Assembly (NCBI RefSeq): GCF_015207375.1
Contig: NZ_JADEWY010000006.1
Location: 21,093 to 85,092, forward strand
DNA from: Coleofasciculus sp. LEGE 07092
GTDB lineage: Bacteria > Cyanobacteriota > Cyanobacteriia > Cyanobacteriales > Coleofasciculaceae
Direction: 5' to 3'
DNA length: 64,000 nt
Part shown: piece after piece, positions 45,433-54,292 of the stretch
How the letters are laid out: each line of letters opens with the position of its first letter
Numbering within the stretch: the first letter of the stretch is position 1
The notes under the pieces: generated by a model
The model's input: the letters and a program-made list of their open reading frames with translations, nothing else
Databases searched by the model: none
Told to the model about the DNA's origin: nothing
Made by a program: the position numbers and the translations under genes

Positions 45433-45468
45433 TAAAAAACCATCGGTTGATTGATTCTGCCGATGGTT
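45433..45468 (-). terminator. Rho-independent terminator of the thioredoxin gene
   Basis: On the minus strand AACCATCGG and CCGATGGTT (45468-45460 and 45446-45438) form a 9-base-pair stem with a 13-base loop, followed by a run of T (45439-45434). It lies 86 bases past the thioredoxin stop and 128 bases before the ndhF start, so it separates the two transcription units. Confidence 0.85.
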
Positions 45469-45553
45469 ATACTCGAAAACTTGTAATAAGTAGTTTTTAG
45501 GAAATCAAAGGGAAAAGGGCAGAAGGTCTCCCCTTCCCCTTAATCCCGTACAG

Positions 45554-45955
45554 CTACGCTGCTTTTTGGGTCGTGTTATCCAACGAGGTTGTTACCATAC
45601 CTTTATTCAGTAAATCAGCCGACTTGGGCACAGAGGTGACTACGAGCTTTTTTAAGGCAGCACGCAGGTCGTCCCGCCCATTGAACCCTTCTAAGCGGCG
45701 AACTAATTGACCGTTCTCAAATAAGAGCAGTGTCGGCAGAGATTTGAGTTTGTAGGTAGTGGCAAGCTTGAGGTTGTTATCCGCGTTCACCCGAACGACT
45801 TTGACCTGCTCGCTCCATTCCATCTGAAGCTCTTGAAGGAGCGGATGGATGAGCCGACACAAGCCGCACCAGGGTGCCCAAAAATCCACTAGAACGGTTT
45901 TGGACGTTTCTAAAACCTCTTGTTTAAAAGTTTGCTCGTTAACAGACAACACCAT
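45554..45955 (-). CDS. Thioredoxin with WCGLC active site
   Basis: A 133-residue thioredoxin. The active site is APWCGLCRLIHP (Cys residues about 31 and 34) with Leu instead of the usual Pro in CGPC, which should change redox potential and partner choice. The cis-Pro region SLPTLLLFENGQLVRR and the GRDDLRAALKK helix are normal. A tail of about 25 residues (TSVPKSADLLNKGMV...) follows. I recall a cyanobacterium-specific TrxC class with such an active site, and it may belong there. It is a single-gene unit with its own terminator and with two direct repeats in its promoter region. Confidence 0.9.
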   Translation of the reverse strand: MVLSVNEQTFKQEVLETSKTVLVDFWAPWCGLCRLIHPLLQELQMEWSEQVKVVRVNADNNLKLATTYKLKSLPTLLLFENGQLVRRLEGFNGRDDLRAALKKLVVTSVPKSADLLNKGMVTTSLDNTTQKAA

Positions 45956-45973
45956 GATCCCTCGCAGTACTAT

Positions 45974-46023
45974 AGAGCGTTTTTACAATTGTTTGGGATC
46001 ATGCTACATCTATTTGGGATCAT
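45974..46023 (-). promoter_or_regulatory. Thioredoxin promoter with two 11-base direct repeats
   Basis: TTTGGGATCAT occurs at 45992-46002 and 46013-46023 (minus strand ATGATCCCAAA), a period of 21 bases or two helical turns. On the minus strand the nearer copy ends in CCCAAA exactly 17 bases before a TATAGT box (about 45974), thus taking the place of the -35 element. This layout suggests a site for a regulator working on the thioredoxin gene. Confidence 0.45.
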
Positions 46024-46045
46024 CTGATCAAGAAAACTACCTCTT

Positions 46046-46789
46046 CTACCACTTGATCGCTGCTGTTCCTTTCATTAGCAGGGGATGTGCCCACCACAGC
46101 AGACCGATGAACCCCATTACCCCCACATACGCAGGACGCAGGAATTCTTCCCATTTCAGCGCCTGACGACCCTGGAGAACAGCCAAGAAGGGAATCACAG
46201 AGGTACGAGCCTTGACTACTTCAAACGCTTCGCCATAGCGTGCCAAAAGGCGTCTGTCGCCATGCCAGACGGCAAACAGATGGTGCAGGACTAACCCAAT
46301 AGAACTTAGCAGGGTGAAGCTAGTGCCAATCCAGAGGGTATGGGCAACACACCAGATAACCTGTCCAACCATTTGGGGATGTCGGGTAATGCGAATGATA
46401 CCCGTCTCGTAGAGGTGAACTTGGGGCTTTTGGACGGCGGCAATTTCTAATAAGTTGAACGTCGCTGGATAGAGGAACAGGAACGAAATAGCCGAAAGTC
46501 CCCAAACCAAGGGTTGGATGCCGGGAATTCCCTGCACCTGCCAGAGCTGCACGCCGTCATAGCGGTGGTTAAAAAAGTAAATTATTAATACAACTGCTAA
46601 GGGAAGACTGACAAGGGCGAAGCCAATCCGGTAAACTCTAGCACCAATAAGTTTTTCGCCCCACGGTCGGAGCGCCGCTAAACCACTGTGAGCGATCGCA
46701 AATCCCAACAGCAATCCTACCATCACCAAATGGCTGGATGTGAACCCAGTCAACAACCTCATAAAATATGCCATCGATTCTTTGAACAT
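46046..46789 (-). CDS. 15-cis-zeta-carotene isomerase (Z-ISO), NnrU family
   Basis: A 247-residue integral membrane heme protein that isomerises the central 15-cis bond of zeta-carotene between phytoene and zeta-carotene desaturation. It matches plant Z-ISO over long stretches: NHRYDGVQLWQVQGIPGI, FLYPATFNLLEIAAV, ETGIIRITRHPQMVGQVIW, CVAHTLWIG, GDRRLLARYGEAFE and the terminal AHPLL. The His residues of ITRHPQMVG and of the C-terminal WWAHPL correspond to the heme ligands discussed for the plant enzyme. About seven membrane helices. ATG candidates at 46789, 46774 and 46762 all keep the domain. Divergent from rbcR with a 173-base gap. Confidence 0.9.
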   Translation of the reverse strand: MFKESMAYFMRLLTGFTSSHLVMVGLLLGFAIAHSGLAALRPWGEKLIGARVYRIGFALVSLPLAVVLIIYFFNHRYDGVQLWQVQGIPGIQPLVWGLSAISFLFLYPATFNLLEIAAVQKPQVHLYETGIIRITRHPQMVGQVIWCVAHTLWIGTSFTLLSSIGLVLHHLFAVWHGDRRLLARYGEAFEVVKARTSVIPFLAVLQGRQALKWEEFLRPAYVGVMGFIGLLWWAHPLLMKGTAAIKW

Positions 46790-46962
46790 TTAATCGTAGC
46801 AATTATTCTCAAGGACTTGATCCCTTGTTGTGTTACTGTCGATTTCAGCAGAGGTTTACACACTTGTTGCAGGCAATTTGAGCTATCGCTGAAGTCCGAT
46901 GCCCGATCTAGACCCCCTTGGGTTGCCTGTTTTTGCTCCTTTTTGATGATGGTTTAGCTGCT

Positions 46963-47973
46963 ATGTCTGACCTTCCTTTCACTCTCGATCAACTCCGCAT
47001 TCTCAAAGCGATCGCTTCTGAGGGGAGTTTCAAACGCGCCGCAGATAGCCTTTACGTTTCGCAACCTGCCGTTAGCTTGCAGGTGCAAAACTTAGAACGG
47101 CAGCTCGACGTACCCCTGTTTGATCGGGGCGGACGCCGAGCGCAACTGACGGAAGCGGGACACCTGCTTCTCAGCTACGGGGAAAAAATCCTAACCCTCT
47201 GTCAGGAAACCTGCCGTGCTATTGAAGACTTGCAAAATCTTCAAGGTGGTACTCTGATTGTCGGTGCGTCTCAAACCACCGGCACCTATCTCCTCCCCCG
47301 GATGATTGGCTTGTTCCGGCAGAAGTATCCCGATGTTTCGGTGCAACTCCAGGTTCACTCGACTCGCCGCACCTCTTGGAGTGTTGCCAATGGGCAGGTT
47401 GATTTGGCAATTATCGGTGGCGAAGTTCCCACTGAACTCCAAGAAACGTTACATATTATGCCATACTCTGAAGATGAGCTGGCGTTGATTTTACCAGTCT
47501 TTCATCCCCTGGCAAAAGTGGGAACAGTCCAAAAAGACGACCTGTACAAGTTGCAGTTCATCGCCCTTGACTCCCAATCCACGATTCGGAAAGTGATCGA
47601 CCAAGTTCTCACCCGGTGTGGCATTGATACTAGGCGTCTAAAAATTGAGATGGAACTCAACTCCATTGAGGCAATCAAAAATGCGGTGCAATCTGGGCTA
47701 GGGGCATCCTTTGTTTCAATTTCAGCGATCGAGAAAGAGTTGCAAATGGGTGTTCTGCATCGAGCAACTATGGATGGCGTGGTTGTCAAGCGGATGCTGT
47801 CTTTAATTGTCAACCCCCATCGCTACCGTTCCAAGGCAGCCGAAGCCTTTAGCCACGAGATTCTACCGGAGTTTGCTCCTCCTGAATGGCAAGAAACACT
47901 ACCCGTATCATCCCCCATGACCGCCCATAAACTCAATAGTACCGCTTCTCAACCCACAGAAAAGTTAAGCTAA
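46963..47973 (+). CDS. rbcR: LysR-family regulator RbcR of RuBisCO genes
   Basis: A 336-residue LysR-type regulator. The start is the ATG at 46963 ([20 protein letters not shown]); the frame extends 15 codons further but this is the conserved N-terminus. The HTH is [20 protein letters not shown] (about 21-40). The effector domain reads [19 protein letters not shown] and [22 protein letters not shown], almost invariant in cyanobacterial and red-plastid RbcR (Ycf30). It activates the rbcLXS operon in response to Calvin-cycle metabolites such as RuBP in studied relatives. Target genes are not in the window. A 30-residue polar tail follows the domain. Confidence 0.93.
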   Translation: MSDLPFTLDQLRILKAIASEGSFKRAADSLYVSQPAVSLQVQNLERQLDVPLFDRGGRRAQLTEAGHLLLSYGEKILTLCQETCRAIEDLQNLQGGTLIVGASQTTGTYLLPRMIGLFRQKYPDVSVQLQVHSTRRTSWSVANGQVDLAIIGGEVPTELQETLHIMPYSEDELALILPVFHPLAKVGTVQKDDLYKLQFIALDSQSTIRKVIDQVLTRCGIDTRRLKIEMELNSIEAIKNAVQSGLGASFVSISAIEKELQMGVLHRATMDGVVVKRMLSLIVNPHRYRSKAAEAFSHEILPEFAPPEWQETLPVSSPMTAHKLNSTASQPTEKLS

Positions 47974-48111
47974 GTTTTTATTAGAGGCTAGAGCTTTAAG
48001 GTAGTGGTTTGGCTTGTGACTCGTTCTGTCACTTGCCTAAACGACTGGTGACAGTTAATGCCCCTCAAGGCTTTTTAGCGGCTAGTTTTTGAGTAGTTAG
48101 CCCTGCGGAAT

Positions 48112-49623
48112 ATGGAAATTCATTGCACCCGTCCTGGCTGCCCCCGTCCCCAAAACTTCTTTGCCGATCTTGACGACAAAGCAACGCTCCAGACGGCACA
48201 GCAAAAGTACTGTACCACTTGTGGAATGCCACTGATTTTAGTGGGTCGTTACGTTCCGACAAAGTTACTGGGGCAGGGAGGCTTTGGCACAGCGTTTCTA
48301 GCCCGCGATCGCTACACGCCAACGATGCGCTATTGTGTGGTGAAGCAGTTTCAGCCTTCGGGTGACTTGAGTCCCCAACAGTTGGATATCGCCCAAAACT
48401 TATTCGAGCGGGAGGCAGAAGTTTTAGAGCAACTTGGTAGCACTCATCCCCAAATCCCGGATCTTTTCGCATTCTTCCCCTTAAGCATTCCTAACCCTTC
48501 TCAAGCCTCTAAGGAAGACCAGTTTTTCTACCTAGTTCAAGAATTTATTGACGGACAAAACTTAGAGGAAGAACTAAACACAAAAGGAAAATTCTCTGAA
48601 CCTGAAGTCCTCGAAATACTTCAGGAAATGCTTGAGGTGCTGAAGTTTGTCCACAACAATGGCTCAATCCATCGAGATATTAAGCCCTCGAATATCATGC
48701 GCCATCGCAACGGGCGTCTGTATCTGTTGGATTTTGGTGCTGTCAAGCAGGTAACAACAGCCGCAGCCGGGACACCCTCTGGCAGATCAACCGGCATTTA
48801 TTCTCAGGGATATGCACCACCAGAGCAGATGGCTGGTGCGCAAGTCTACCCCTCAACCGACTTGTACGCCTTGGCAGTGACTTTGATTACTCTGCTGACC
48901 GGGAAAGAAACTGGAGAGCTGTATGATTCTTACAGCAATAGTTGGAACTGGCACAATTATGCTCAGGTTAGTGATACCTTGGCAGATGTTTTAGATCGAA
49001 TGCTCCTGGCAACGCCTAACCAGCGTTTTGGATCAGCTCAAGAGGTGCTTGAGGCTATTACAGCACCACCGCCACCGCCACCGTTACCCCCACCACCGAC
49101 TATTCAATCCTCTAGTCGTCCTTTAATCACGCCTCCATCAAGCACCTCTCACCCCCCCAGTCAAACCAAACGACGAACATCAGCACCCTCTGTTAACCCA
49201 TCCCCATCGGTTCAACCGTCTAATCCTCCATCCACCCCAGTCGCACCTCTCACCCCTCGATCGATATCCAAACAACCGAGATTTTCCATAGTGGAAGTTT
49301 TGGCTGGGGCAGCCTTTACGGGATTTGAGGGGGCGTTGCTGTTCACCGCCCTACGCAGCTTACTGGGGATATCGGGGATTAGCGTTGGAGTATTAGGCAT
49401 GATTGTCGGTGGGCTGATTTTTGCTCAGTACCGCCGCCTTATTGAAGGGAAAGATTTAGCAATTTTGGCGGGTTTGACAGTGGCGCTCATGCTGATTCCA
49501 GGATTGAGGGCGGGTTTACCAATTCCTTCGGTACTGGTGGTAGGGGTTTTGGTTGGAGCTGGTGCGATCGCTATAACTGCTTTATTTCGCTTGATTTATA
49601 TGTTGCTATCCCGGTTGTTTTGA
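48112..49623 (+). CDS. Ser/Thr protein kinase with N-terminal Cys4 motif and C-terminal membrane helices
   Basis: A 503-residue kinase. It starts with a zinc-ribbon-like pair, CTRPGCP (Cys 5 and 10) and YCTTCGMPL (about 40-43), common in cyanobacterial kinases. The kinase domain (about 50-310) has LGQGGFGTAFLA, VVKQF, IHRDIKPSNIM (about 187), LLDFGAVKQ and GYAPPEQM, all intact. A Pro-rich linker with poly-Pro (about 320-390) leads to four probable membrane helices (about 396-500: AGAAFTGFEGALLFTAL, ISVGVLGMIVGGLIFAQY, LAILAGLTVALMLIPG, SVLVVGVLVGAGAIAI). The gene for a PstS-like membrane protein follows at 81 bases, so the kinase may respond to or control that protein. Confidence 0.92.
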   Translation: MEIHCTRPGCPRPQNFFADLDDKATLQTAQQKYCTTCGMPLILVGRYVPTKLLGQGGFGTAFLARDRYTPTMRYCVVKQFQPSGDLSPQQLDIAQNLFEREAEVLEQLGSTHPQIPDLFAFFPLSIPNPSQASKEDQFFYLVQEFIDGQNLEEELNTKGKFSEPEVLEILQEMLEVLKFVHNNGSIHRDIKPSNIMRHRNGRLYLLDFGAVKQVTTAAAGTPSGRSTGIYSQGYAPPEQMAGAQVYPSTDLYALAVTLITLLTGKETGELYDSYSNSWNWHNYAQVSDTLADVLDRMLLATPNQRFGSAQEVLEAITAPPPPPPLPPPPTIQSSSRPLITPPSSTSHPPSQTKRRTSAPSVNPSPSVQPSNPPSTPVAPLTPRSISKQPRFSIVEVLAGAAFTGFEGALLFTALRSLLGISGISVGVLGMIVGGLIFAQYRRLIEGKDLAILAGLTVALMLIPGLRAGLPIPSVLVVGVLVGAGAIAITALFRLIYMLLSRLF

Positions 49624-49704
49624 AATTCTTTGATTCCCCAACGTTCTAGGAATAAGTGTAGACCAACTCCGACAGATTTATACAGGTCAGAAAAACCAAT
49701 CGAT

Positions 49705-50631
49705 ATGTCCCAGAAAAACGAAACAACTGTTTTAGTTTTAGCCCTTCTGATTACACTGGGGGTAGTAGGTGTTGGGGTTTGGTGGTTAACCCGCAAGTCT
49801 GGCTTTAATCTTGGAATCTTAACGGGGGGAGGCAATAACAACCTGCCAAACCCGTCCCAAACCGTTCAACCAACGGAAACGTCTTCTACTTTCCCCCCAC
49901 CCCAAACTGTACCTAGTGGCACAACGGTGAGCATTGAAGGCTCAACCAGCATGGTGCAAATTAATCAAGCGCTCAAGAACAGTTTTGAGCAGCAGTTTCC
50001 AGGTACGATGGTTAATGGGCAAGCAGGTGGGACAGACCTGGGTATTCAGTCGGTTTTAGCGGGTAATGCCGATATTGCCGCCATCTCTCGCCCTCTTACT
50101 TCTCAGGAACAAAGTCAGGGCTTAGTCGCTGTACCCGTGATGAGGGATGCGATCGCGATTGTGGTTGGTGACCAAAATCCATTTCGCACGGGCTTAACTC
50201 AGGCAGAGGTTGTCGGAATCTTCCAAGGGCAGATTACCGATTGGTCTGGTGTGGGAGGGCAACCTGGTATGATTCGAGTAATCAACCGTCCTGCTTTTAG
50301 TGGCACTCATCAAGCCTTTCGAGAACTGGTACTTGGGGGACAAAATTTTGGCGCAACTCCCAACATCGTAACGATGCAGCAGGATGTTACTACACCCATA
50401 CTGCGGGAATTGGGAACGGATGGGATTAGCTATGCCACTTATGCCCAAGTGAAAAACCAACGAACAGTACGAACTGTGGCTGTGGATGGCTTGACGGCAG
50501 AGGCACCCAATTATCCGTATCAACGGCAACTGTATTACGTTTACAAGCAACCTGCCAGTCCCCAGGTGCAAGCCTTTCTGGGCTATGTGAATTCACCTCA
50601 AGGACAGCAAGCTATCCAGACTATAGAGTAA
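49705..50631 (+). CDS. PstS-like phosphate-binding protein with N-terminal membrane anchor
   Basis: A 308-residue protein starting at the ATG at 49705 (MSQKNETTVLVLALLI); an upstream TTG in frame would add 25 polar residues. One membrane helix at about 8-28, a Pro/Thr linker (about 50-72), then a type 2 periplasmic binding fold: VSIEGSTSMVQINQAL (phosphate-contacting Ser/Thr region), GNADIAAISRPL, FQGQITDWSGVGG, NRPAFSGTHQAFRELVL and GTDGISYATYAQV. No lipobox Cys and no pstCAB genes nearby, so it is likely an accessory sensor or binding protein rather than the transporter's main subunit. Coupled by position to the kinase at 48112. Confidence 0.88.
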   Translation: MSQKNETTVLVLALLITLGVVGVGVWWLTRKSGFNLGILTGGGNNNLPNPSQTVQPTETSSTFPPPQTVPSGTTVSIEGSTSMVQINQALKNSFEQQFPGTMVNGQAGGTDLGIQSVLAGNADIAAISRPLTSQEQSQGLVAVPVMRDAIAIVVGDQNPFRTGLTQAEVVGIFQGQITDWSGVGGQPGMIRVINRPAFSGTHQAFRELVLGGQNFGATPNIVTMQQDVTTPILRELGTDGISYATYAQVKNQRTVRTVAVDGLTAEAPNYPYQRQLYYVYKQPASPQVQAFLGYVNSPQGQQAIQTIE

Positions 50632-51032
50632 TACTATTTATTTTTTAGAGTTCCCCAACTCACATCTTGCACTATTCTCTCTAAATTCTTTGTTCCCTGT
50701 TGCCTAATATCCGTCGTGTGACAGGTGAGGATGTGGACTGTAGGATTTAATTTAATGTTGCGATAAATGTGATGACGGAGAGACAGGGATAAAGATGGAG
50801 GGCAAACGTTTATGAAATTGGTATAATACCAAAGTGCTAAAGATTTAAAATATCTGGATCTACGTGGAGCTAAACAGGGCAAGGGTTTTACGACAATCAT
50901 GTCTACTTTTTTTTAAAAAACTGGTATAATAGCTTACTATTTTGCGATCGCATTATAGACTTTTGAAAAAAGAAAGAAAATTTCTAGTAATATAGAAACA
51001 GAATTCCGTAGCAATGCAGCTAGACTAAAACT
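50632..51032 (+). promoter_or_regulatory. Intergenic region with two extended -10 promoters
   Basis: A 401-base gap with no gene. TGGTATAATA occurs twice, at 50819-50828 and 50922-50931; each has TG-n-TATAAT, the extended -10 promoter form. The first lies in a perfect inverted repeat (TTGGTAT, A, ATACCAA at 50818-50832). The second would start transcription about 95 bases before the first glycosyltransferase gene. A HIP1 octamer is at about 50945. Confidence 0.5.
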
Positions 51033-52034
51033 ATGCCTGTAGATTTCACCGTCGCCATCTGCACATACAACGGCGCCCAGCGTTTGTCCAAAGTTTTAAA
51101 TCAGCTACGTAATCAGGTTGAAACAGATGATATTCAATGGGAAGTGCTAGTCATTAACAATAATAGCACCGATCAGACAGAAAGAGTCGTTCTAGGCTAT
51201 CAAAAGAGTTGGATTCAGACCTCTCCCTTAAGGTATAGTTTTGAACCTAAGCAAGGTCTAGCACTAGCGAGACAACGCGCTGTCGAAGAAGCACAAGGCA
51301 AATTTGTTGGATTCCTTGATGATGATAATATACCAAGTCCGAACTGGGTTGCATCTGCCTATAGTTTTGGTCAATCCCATCCAAAAGTGGGTGCTTATGG
51401 CAGTCGCATTGATGGTGAATTTGAAGTCAGTCCGCCAGAGAATTTCAGGCGAATTGCTTGTTTATTAGCACTCACAAATCGAGGAGCAGAAGCCCACTGC
51501 TATAAACCTCGTGAAAAAGTGCTTCCTCCAGGAGCTGGATTAGTTGTTCAAAAAAAAGCATGGATAGCAAATGTTCCGAAGTTTTGTTTTCTTCAAGGCA
51601 GAGTGGCAGGCTGTAAGCTTGCAGGAGAAGATCTGGAAGCCCTCTTATATATTCAAAAAGCTGGATGGGAAATTTGGTACAACCCAGAGATGCATGTTTA
51701 TCATCAGATACCTCACTGGCGCTTGGAAAACAACTATTTGATAAAGATGTGTCGTGGCATTGGTTTGGGTCGTTACCATACTCGGAAGCTAAGTTTCAAT
51801 CGTTGGCAGTGGTTTTTTGCTTTCCCCATGTATATAGTGAATGATATCCGCAAAATTATCGTTCATTTTCTCAAGCATCGTAAAACTCTTAAAAGCGACC
51901 TTGTTGCAGCTTGTGAAATGGAGCTGTATCTGAGTAGCCTAATCAGCCCGCTCTATTTCTTGAAAATCTACAGTCAGCTAAAAAGGAAACATTTTACGGA
52001 GTCAAAGACAAAGATTTACAGTCAGACAAACTAG
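51033..52034 (+). CDS. hpsE: Family 2 glycosyltransferase, HpsE-type (copy 1)
   Basis: A 333-residue GT-A enzyme. Motifs: FTVAICTYNGAQRLSKVL (nucleotide-binding start), VLVINNNSTDQTERVV, FEPKQGLALARQRAV and GFLDDDNIPSPNWV (the DxD metal/nucleotide site), then EDLEALLYIQKAGWEIWYNPEM and HQIPHWRLENNYL in the acceptor half. This pattern is that of HpsE, a glycosyltransferase required for hormogonium polysaccharide in Nostoc punctiforme. A hydrophobic patch near residue 265 (WQWFFAFPMYIVND) may attach to the membrane. It is the first gene of the glycosyltransferase run, 13 bases before its paralog. Pilin-like hps genes are not in the window. Confidence 0.92.
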   Translation: MPVDFTVAICTYNGAQRLSKVLNQLRNQVETDDIQWEVLVINNNSTDQTERVVLGYQKSWIQTSPLRYSFEPKQGLALARQRAVEEAQGKFVGFLDDDNIPSPNWVASAYSFGQSHPKVGAYGSRIDGEFEVSPPENFRRIACLLALTNRGAEAHCYKPREKVLPPGAGLVVQKKAWIANVPKFCFLQGRVAGCKLAGEDLEALLYIQKAGWEIWYNPEMHVYHQIPHWRLENNYLIKMCRGIGLGRYHTRKLSFNRWQWFFAFPMYIVNDIRKIIVHFLKHRKTLKSDLVAACEMELYLSSLISPLYFLKIYSQLKRKHFTESKTKIYSQTN

Positions 52035-52047
52035 CTACTTCAAATCT

Positions 52048-53016
52048 ATGTCTGTAGATTTTACTGTGTCAATTTGTACCTACAATGGAGCAAATCGCGT
52101 ACCTGAAGTTTTAGATAAACTCCAAAAGCAGACTGGTACAGAGAAGATTAAATGGGAAGTTATTGTCGTTGATAATAACAGCGATGATAATACGGCTTCC
52201 GTAGTCTTTGACTATGTCCAGTCCTGGCGAAAAGACTCTGAACTTAGATATGTGTTTGAAGGCAAACAAGGAGTTTCCTATGCCCGAAATCGGGCAGTAA
52301 AAGAAGCAAGAAGTAGAGAGCTAATTGGTTTCTTGGATGATGATAATCTCCCGGCTGAAAATTGGTTGGCTGAGGCGTATCGATTTGGTCAGGAGCATCC
52401 CCAAGCTGGAGCTTATGGTGGTGTCATTAATGCCAAATTGGATGAGCCACTTCCTTCTTATTTCGAGGAAGTGAAGGTATTTTTGGCGATTTCCAATCGC
52501 GGTTCTATTCCTTTCTGTTACGAGCGTTCGGCAAAACCTCGCAGAATTCCGGCTGCACCAGGTTCCGTCATCCGCAAGCAAGCTTGGCAAGACTGTGTTC
52601 CAGAAAAATTGTTATTACAAGGCAGGGATGAAAAAAACAAGACAATGCTGGGTGCCTGCGAAGATTTAGAAGTGATGTACCGCATCCAGAATGGTAACTG
52701 GGAAGTTTGGCATAACCCGAAGATGGAAATCTGGCATCACATTCCTGCAAAACGTCTCGAAAAGCAATATTTACTCGAAATTGCTCGTACCTCTGGCTTA
52801 TCCAATCATGCCTTACGAATTGCTCGGCTTCATCAGTGGCAGCGGCCTGTCCTAGTTTTTCTCACGCCTTTGTATCTGCTCTCAGATAGTCGTAAAGTTT
52901 TAACCTATTATTTACAGCACCGACATAAGCTTACTGAAGATATTGGAACTGCTTGTGAGTTTGAATCAAAATTAGGTCAGTTACTCAGTCCGTTTGTTAT
53001 GCATCAATGGCTCTAA
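52048..53016 (+). CDS. hpsE: Family 2 glycosyltransferase, HpsE-type (copy 2)
   Basis: A 322-residue paralog of the preceding protein, similar from end to end: FTVSICTYNGANRVPEVL, VIVVDNNSDDNTASVV, FEGKQGVSYARNRAV, GFLDDDNLPAENWL, CEDLEVMYRIQNGNWEVWHNP and HHIPAKRLEKQYL. The DDD site is kept, so both copies should be active, presumably with different donors or acceptors. The tandem pair arose by duplication but is clearly diverged. Its end lies 62 bases before the chosen start of the next gene (a nearer ATG at 53007 would overlap). Confidence 0.9.
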   Translation: MSVDFTVSICTYNGANRVPEVLDKLQKQTGTEKIKWEVIVVDNNSDDNTASVVFDYVQSWRKDSELRYVFEGKQGVSYARNRAVKEARSRELIGFLDDDNLPAENWLAEAYRFGQEHPQAGAYGGVINAKLDEPLPSYFEEVKVFLAISNRGSIPFCYERSAKPRRIPAAPGSVIRKQAWQDCVPEKLLLQGRDEKNKTMLGACEDLEVMYRIQNGNWEVWHNPKMEIWHHIPAKRLEKQYLLEIARTSGLSNHALRIARLHQWQRPVLVFLTPLYLLSDSRKVLTYYLQHRHKLTEDIGTACEFESKLGQLLSPFVMHQWL

Positions 53017-53078
53017 TTAGGAAATTAAGGCTGCGAGAAGTTAATCCCATAAATACCTTTAATTCAATTTGGAAGTAT

Positions 53079-54245
53079 ATGCACGTTATTGCATTAGAAA
53101 ATGAGCCGTCTTCTTTTCGTGGTGGTCAAGAACTAAGCCTGCTGGATGTGTGTCGTGGCTTGGATCAGCAGGGACATAGTATCAGTTTACTTTATGAAAG
53201 AGAAGGAGATCTGCTGGAGCAGTTTGAAGAATTTTGCGTTCAAATGATAGAGGTTAGTGACTACAGAATTAATCGCAGTAAACCCCTTGTCTCTGTCTTA
53301 AAATTTTTGTCTGATATCCGAAAAGTTACCATATTTAAAAATAGCATTGTCTATAGCAATCATTACCATAATAGTTTATTCGGTTACACTTTGGCACTAT
53401 CTAAAAATATTCCATTTGTTTGCCATATTCGCCTACCGCCGCCTAAAATAATTGGCTGGCAATGGACTATTAGTTTAAGGGGTGCTAATCAGTTAATCGC
53501 AGTTTCAAAGCAAACAAAGCTTGACTGGATTAAGAGAGGATTCAAAGAAAAAAAAATTGAAGTTGTATATAACTCAATTAATCTGGATAAGTTTAACCCT
53601 TTAGTTGGAATTTCTAAACTCAAAAAGGAATTGGATATACCAGAAGATACTCAAGTCATATCTTATGTAGGAAGACTCGATAGAGAAAAAGGCTTAGAAA
53701 CACTGATTAAAGGCTTTGCTTTACTGCTGAAAAGTGGTAAGACAATTAGATTGTTGATTGTGGGAAAACCTTTACTGCAAGGCGAAACCTACAAGAGAGC
53801 ATTAGAACAGCTATCAATTAGCTTAGGAGTGGAAAAGCACATAAACTTTCTTGGACACGTAACCAATCCTAATTCTCTCTATCAGATAAGCGATCTTACA
53901 GTCTTGCCCAGCTTACATTCTGAACCTTTTGGAAGAACAATTCTTGAGTCGATGGCTTGTGGAACTCCTGTAGCCGCTAGCCGAACAGGAGGAATTCCTG
54001 AAATTTTGACAGGAGAGTTCCAAATAGGGCTTTTTGAACCTGGGGATGAAAAAGATTTGTCTAATGTTTTAAATCGGATGCTGCATTGGAGAGATAGTAA
54101 TCCTAAATTTAGCAATCAATGCCGAGAGTATGTTGTCCAAAATTTTAGTTTAGGTAGAACAATTGAAAGTGTTGAAAAATTGCTATTGGAAACGATCAAA
54201 AATAAAAATGCTATATACCAAAAGGATGGTTTATTTGTCGTGTAA
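53079..54245 (+). CDS. Family 4 glycosyltransferase
   Basis: A 388-residue GT-B retaining enzyme. The start chosen is the ATG at 53079 (MHVIALENEPSSFRGGQELS), which begins with the first Rossmann strand and has GGAAG just upstream; the frame also has an ATG at 53007. The N-terminal half ends with LIAVSKQTKLDWIKRG; the C-terminal half has VISYVGRLDREKGLETLIKG, LRLLIVGKP-like and the donor signature EPFGRTILESMACGTPVAASRTGGIPE in part (E-x7-E). It probably transfers a hexose onto a growing surface polysaccharide. The gene is AT-rich compared with the 41-50 kb region, as are its neighbours. Confidence 0.9.
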   Translation: MHVIALENEPSSFRGGQELSLLDVCRGLDQQGHSISLLYEREGDLLEQFEEFCVQMIEVSDYRINRSKPLVSVLKFLSDIRKVTIFKNSIVYSNHYHNSLFGYTLALSKNIPFVCHIRLPPPKIIGWQWTISLRGANQLIAVSKQTKLDWIKRGFKEKKIEVVYNSINLDKFNPLVGISKLKKELDIPEDTQVISYVGRLDREKGLETLIKGFALLLKSGKTIRLLIVGKPLLQGETYKRALEQLSISLGVEKHINFLGHVTNPNSLYQISDLTVLPSLHSEPFGRTILESMACGTPVAASRTGGIPEILTGEFQIGLFEPGDEKDLSNVLNRMLHWRDSNPKFSNQCREYVVQNFSLGRTIESVEKLLLETIKNKNAIYQKDGLFVV

Positions 54246-54292
54246 CCTCTAGAGAAAAGCTAATGATAATTTTAACTTATACGAAATAAATT

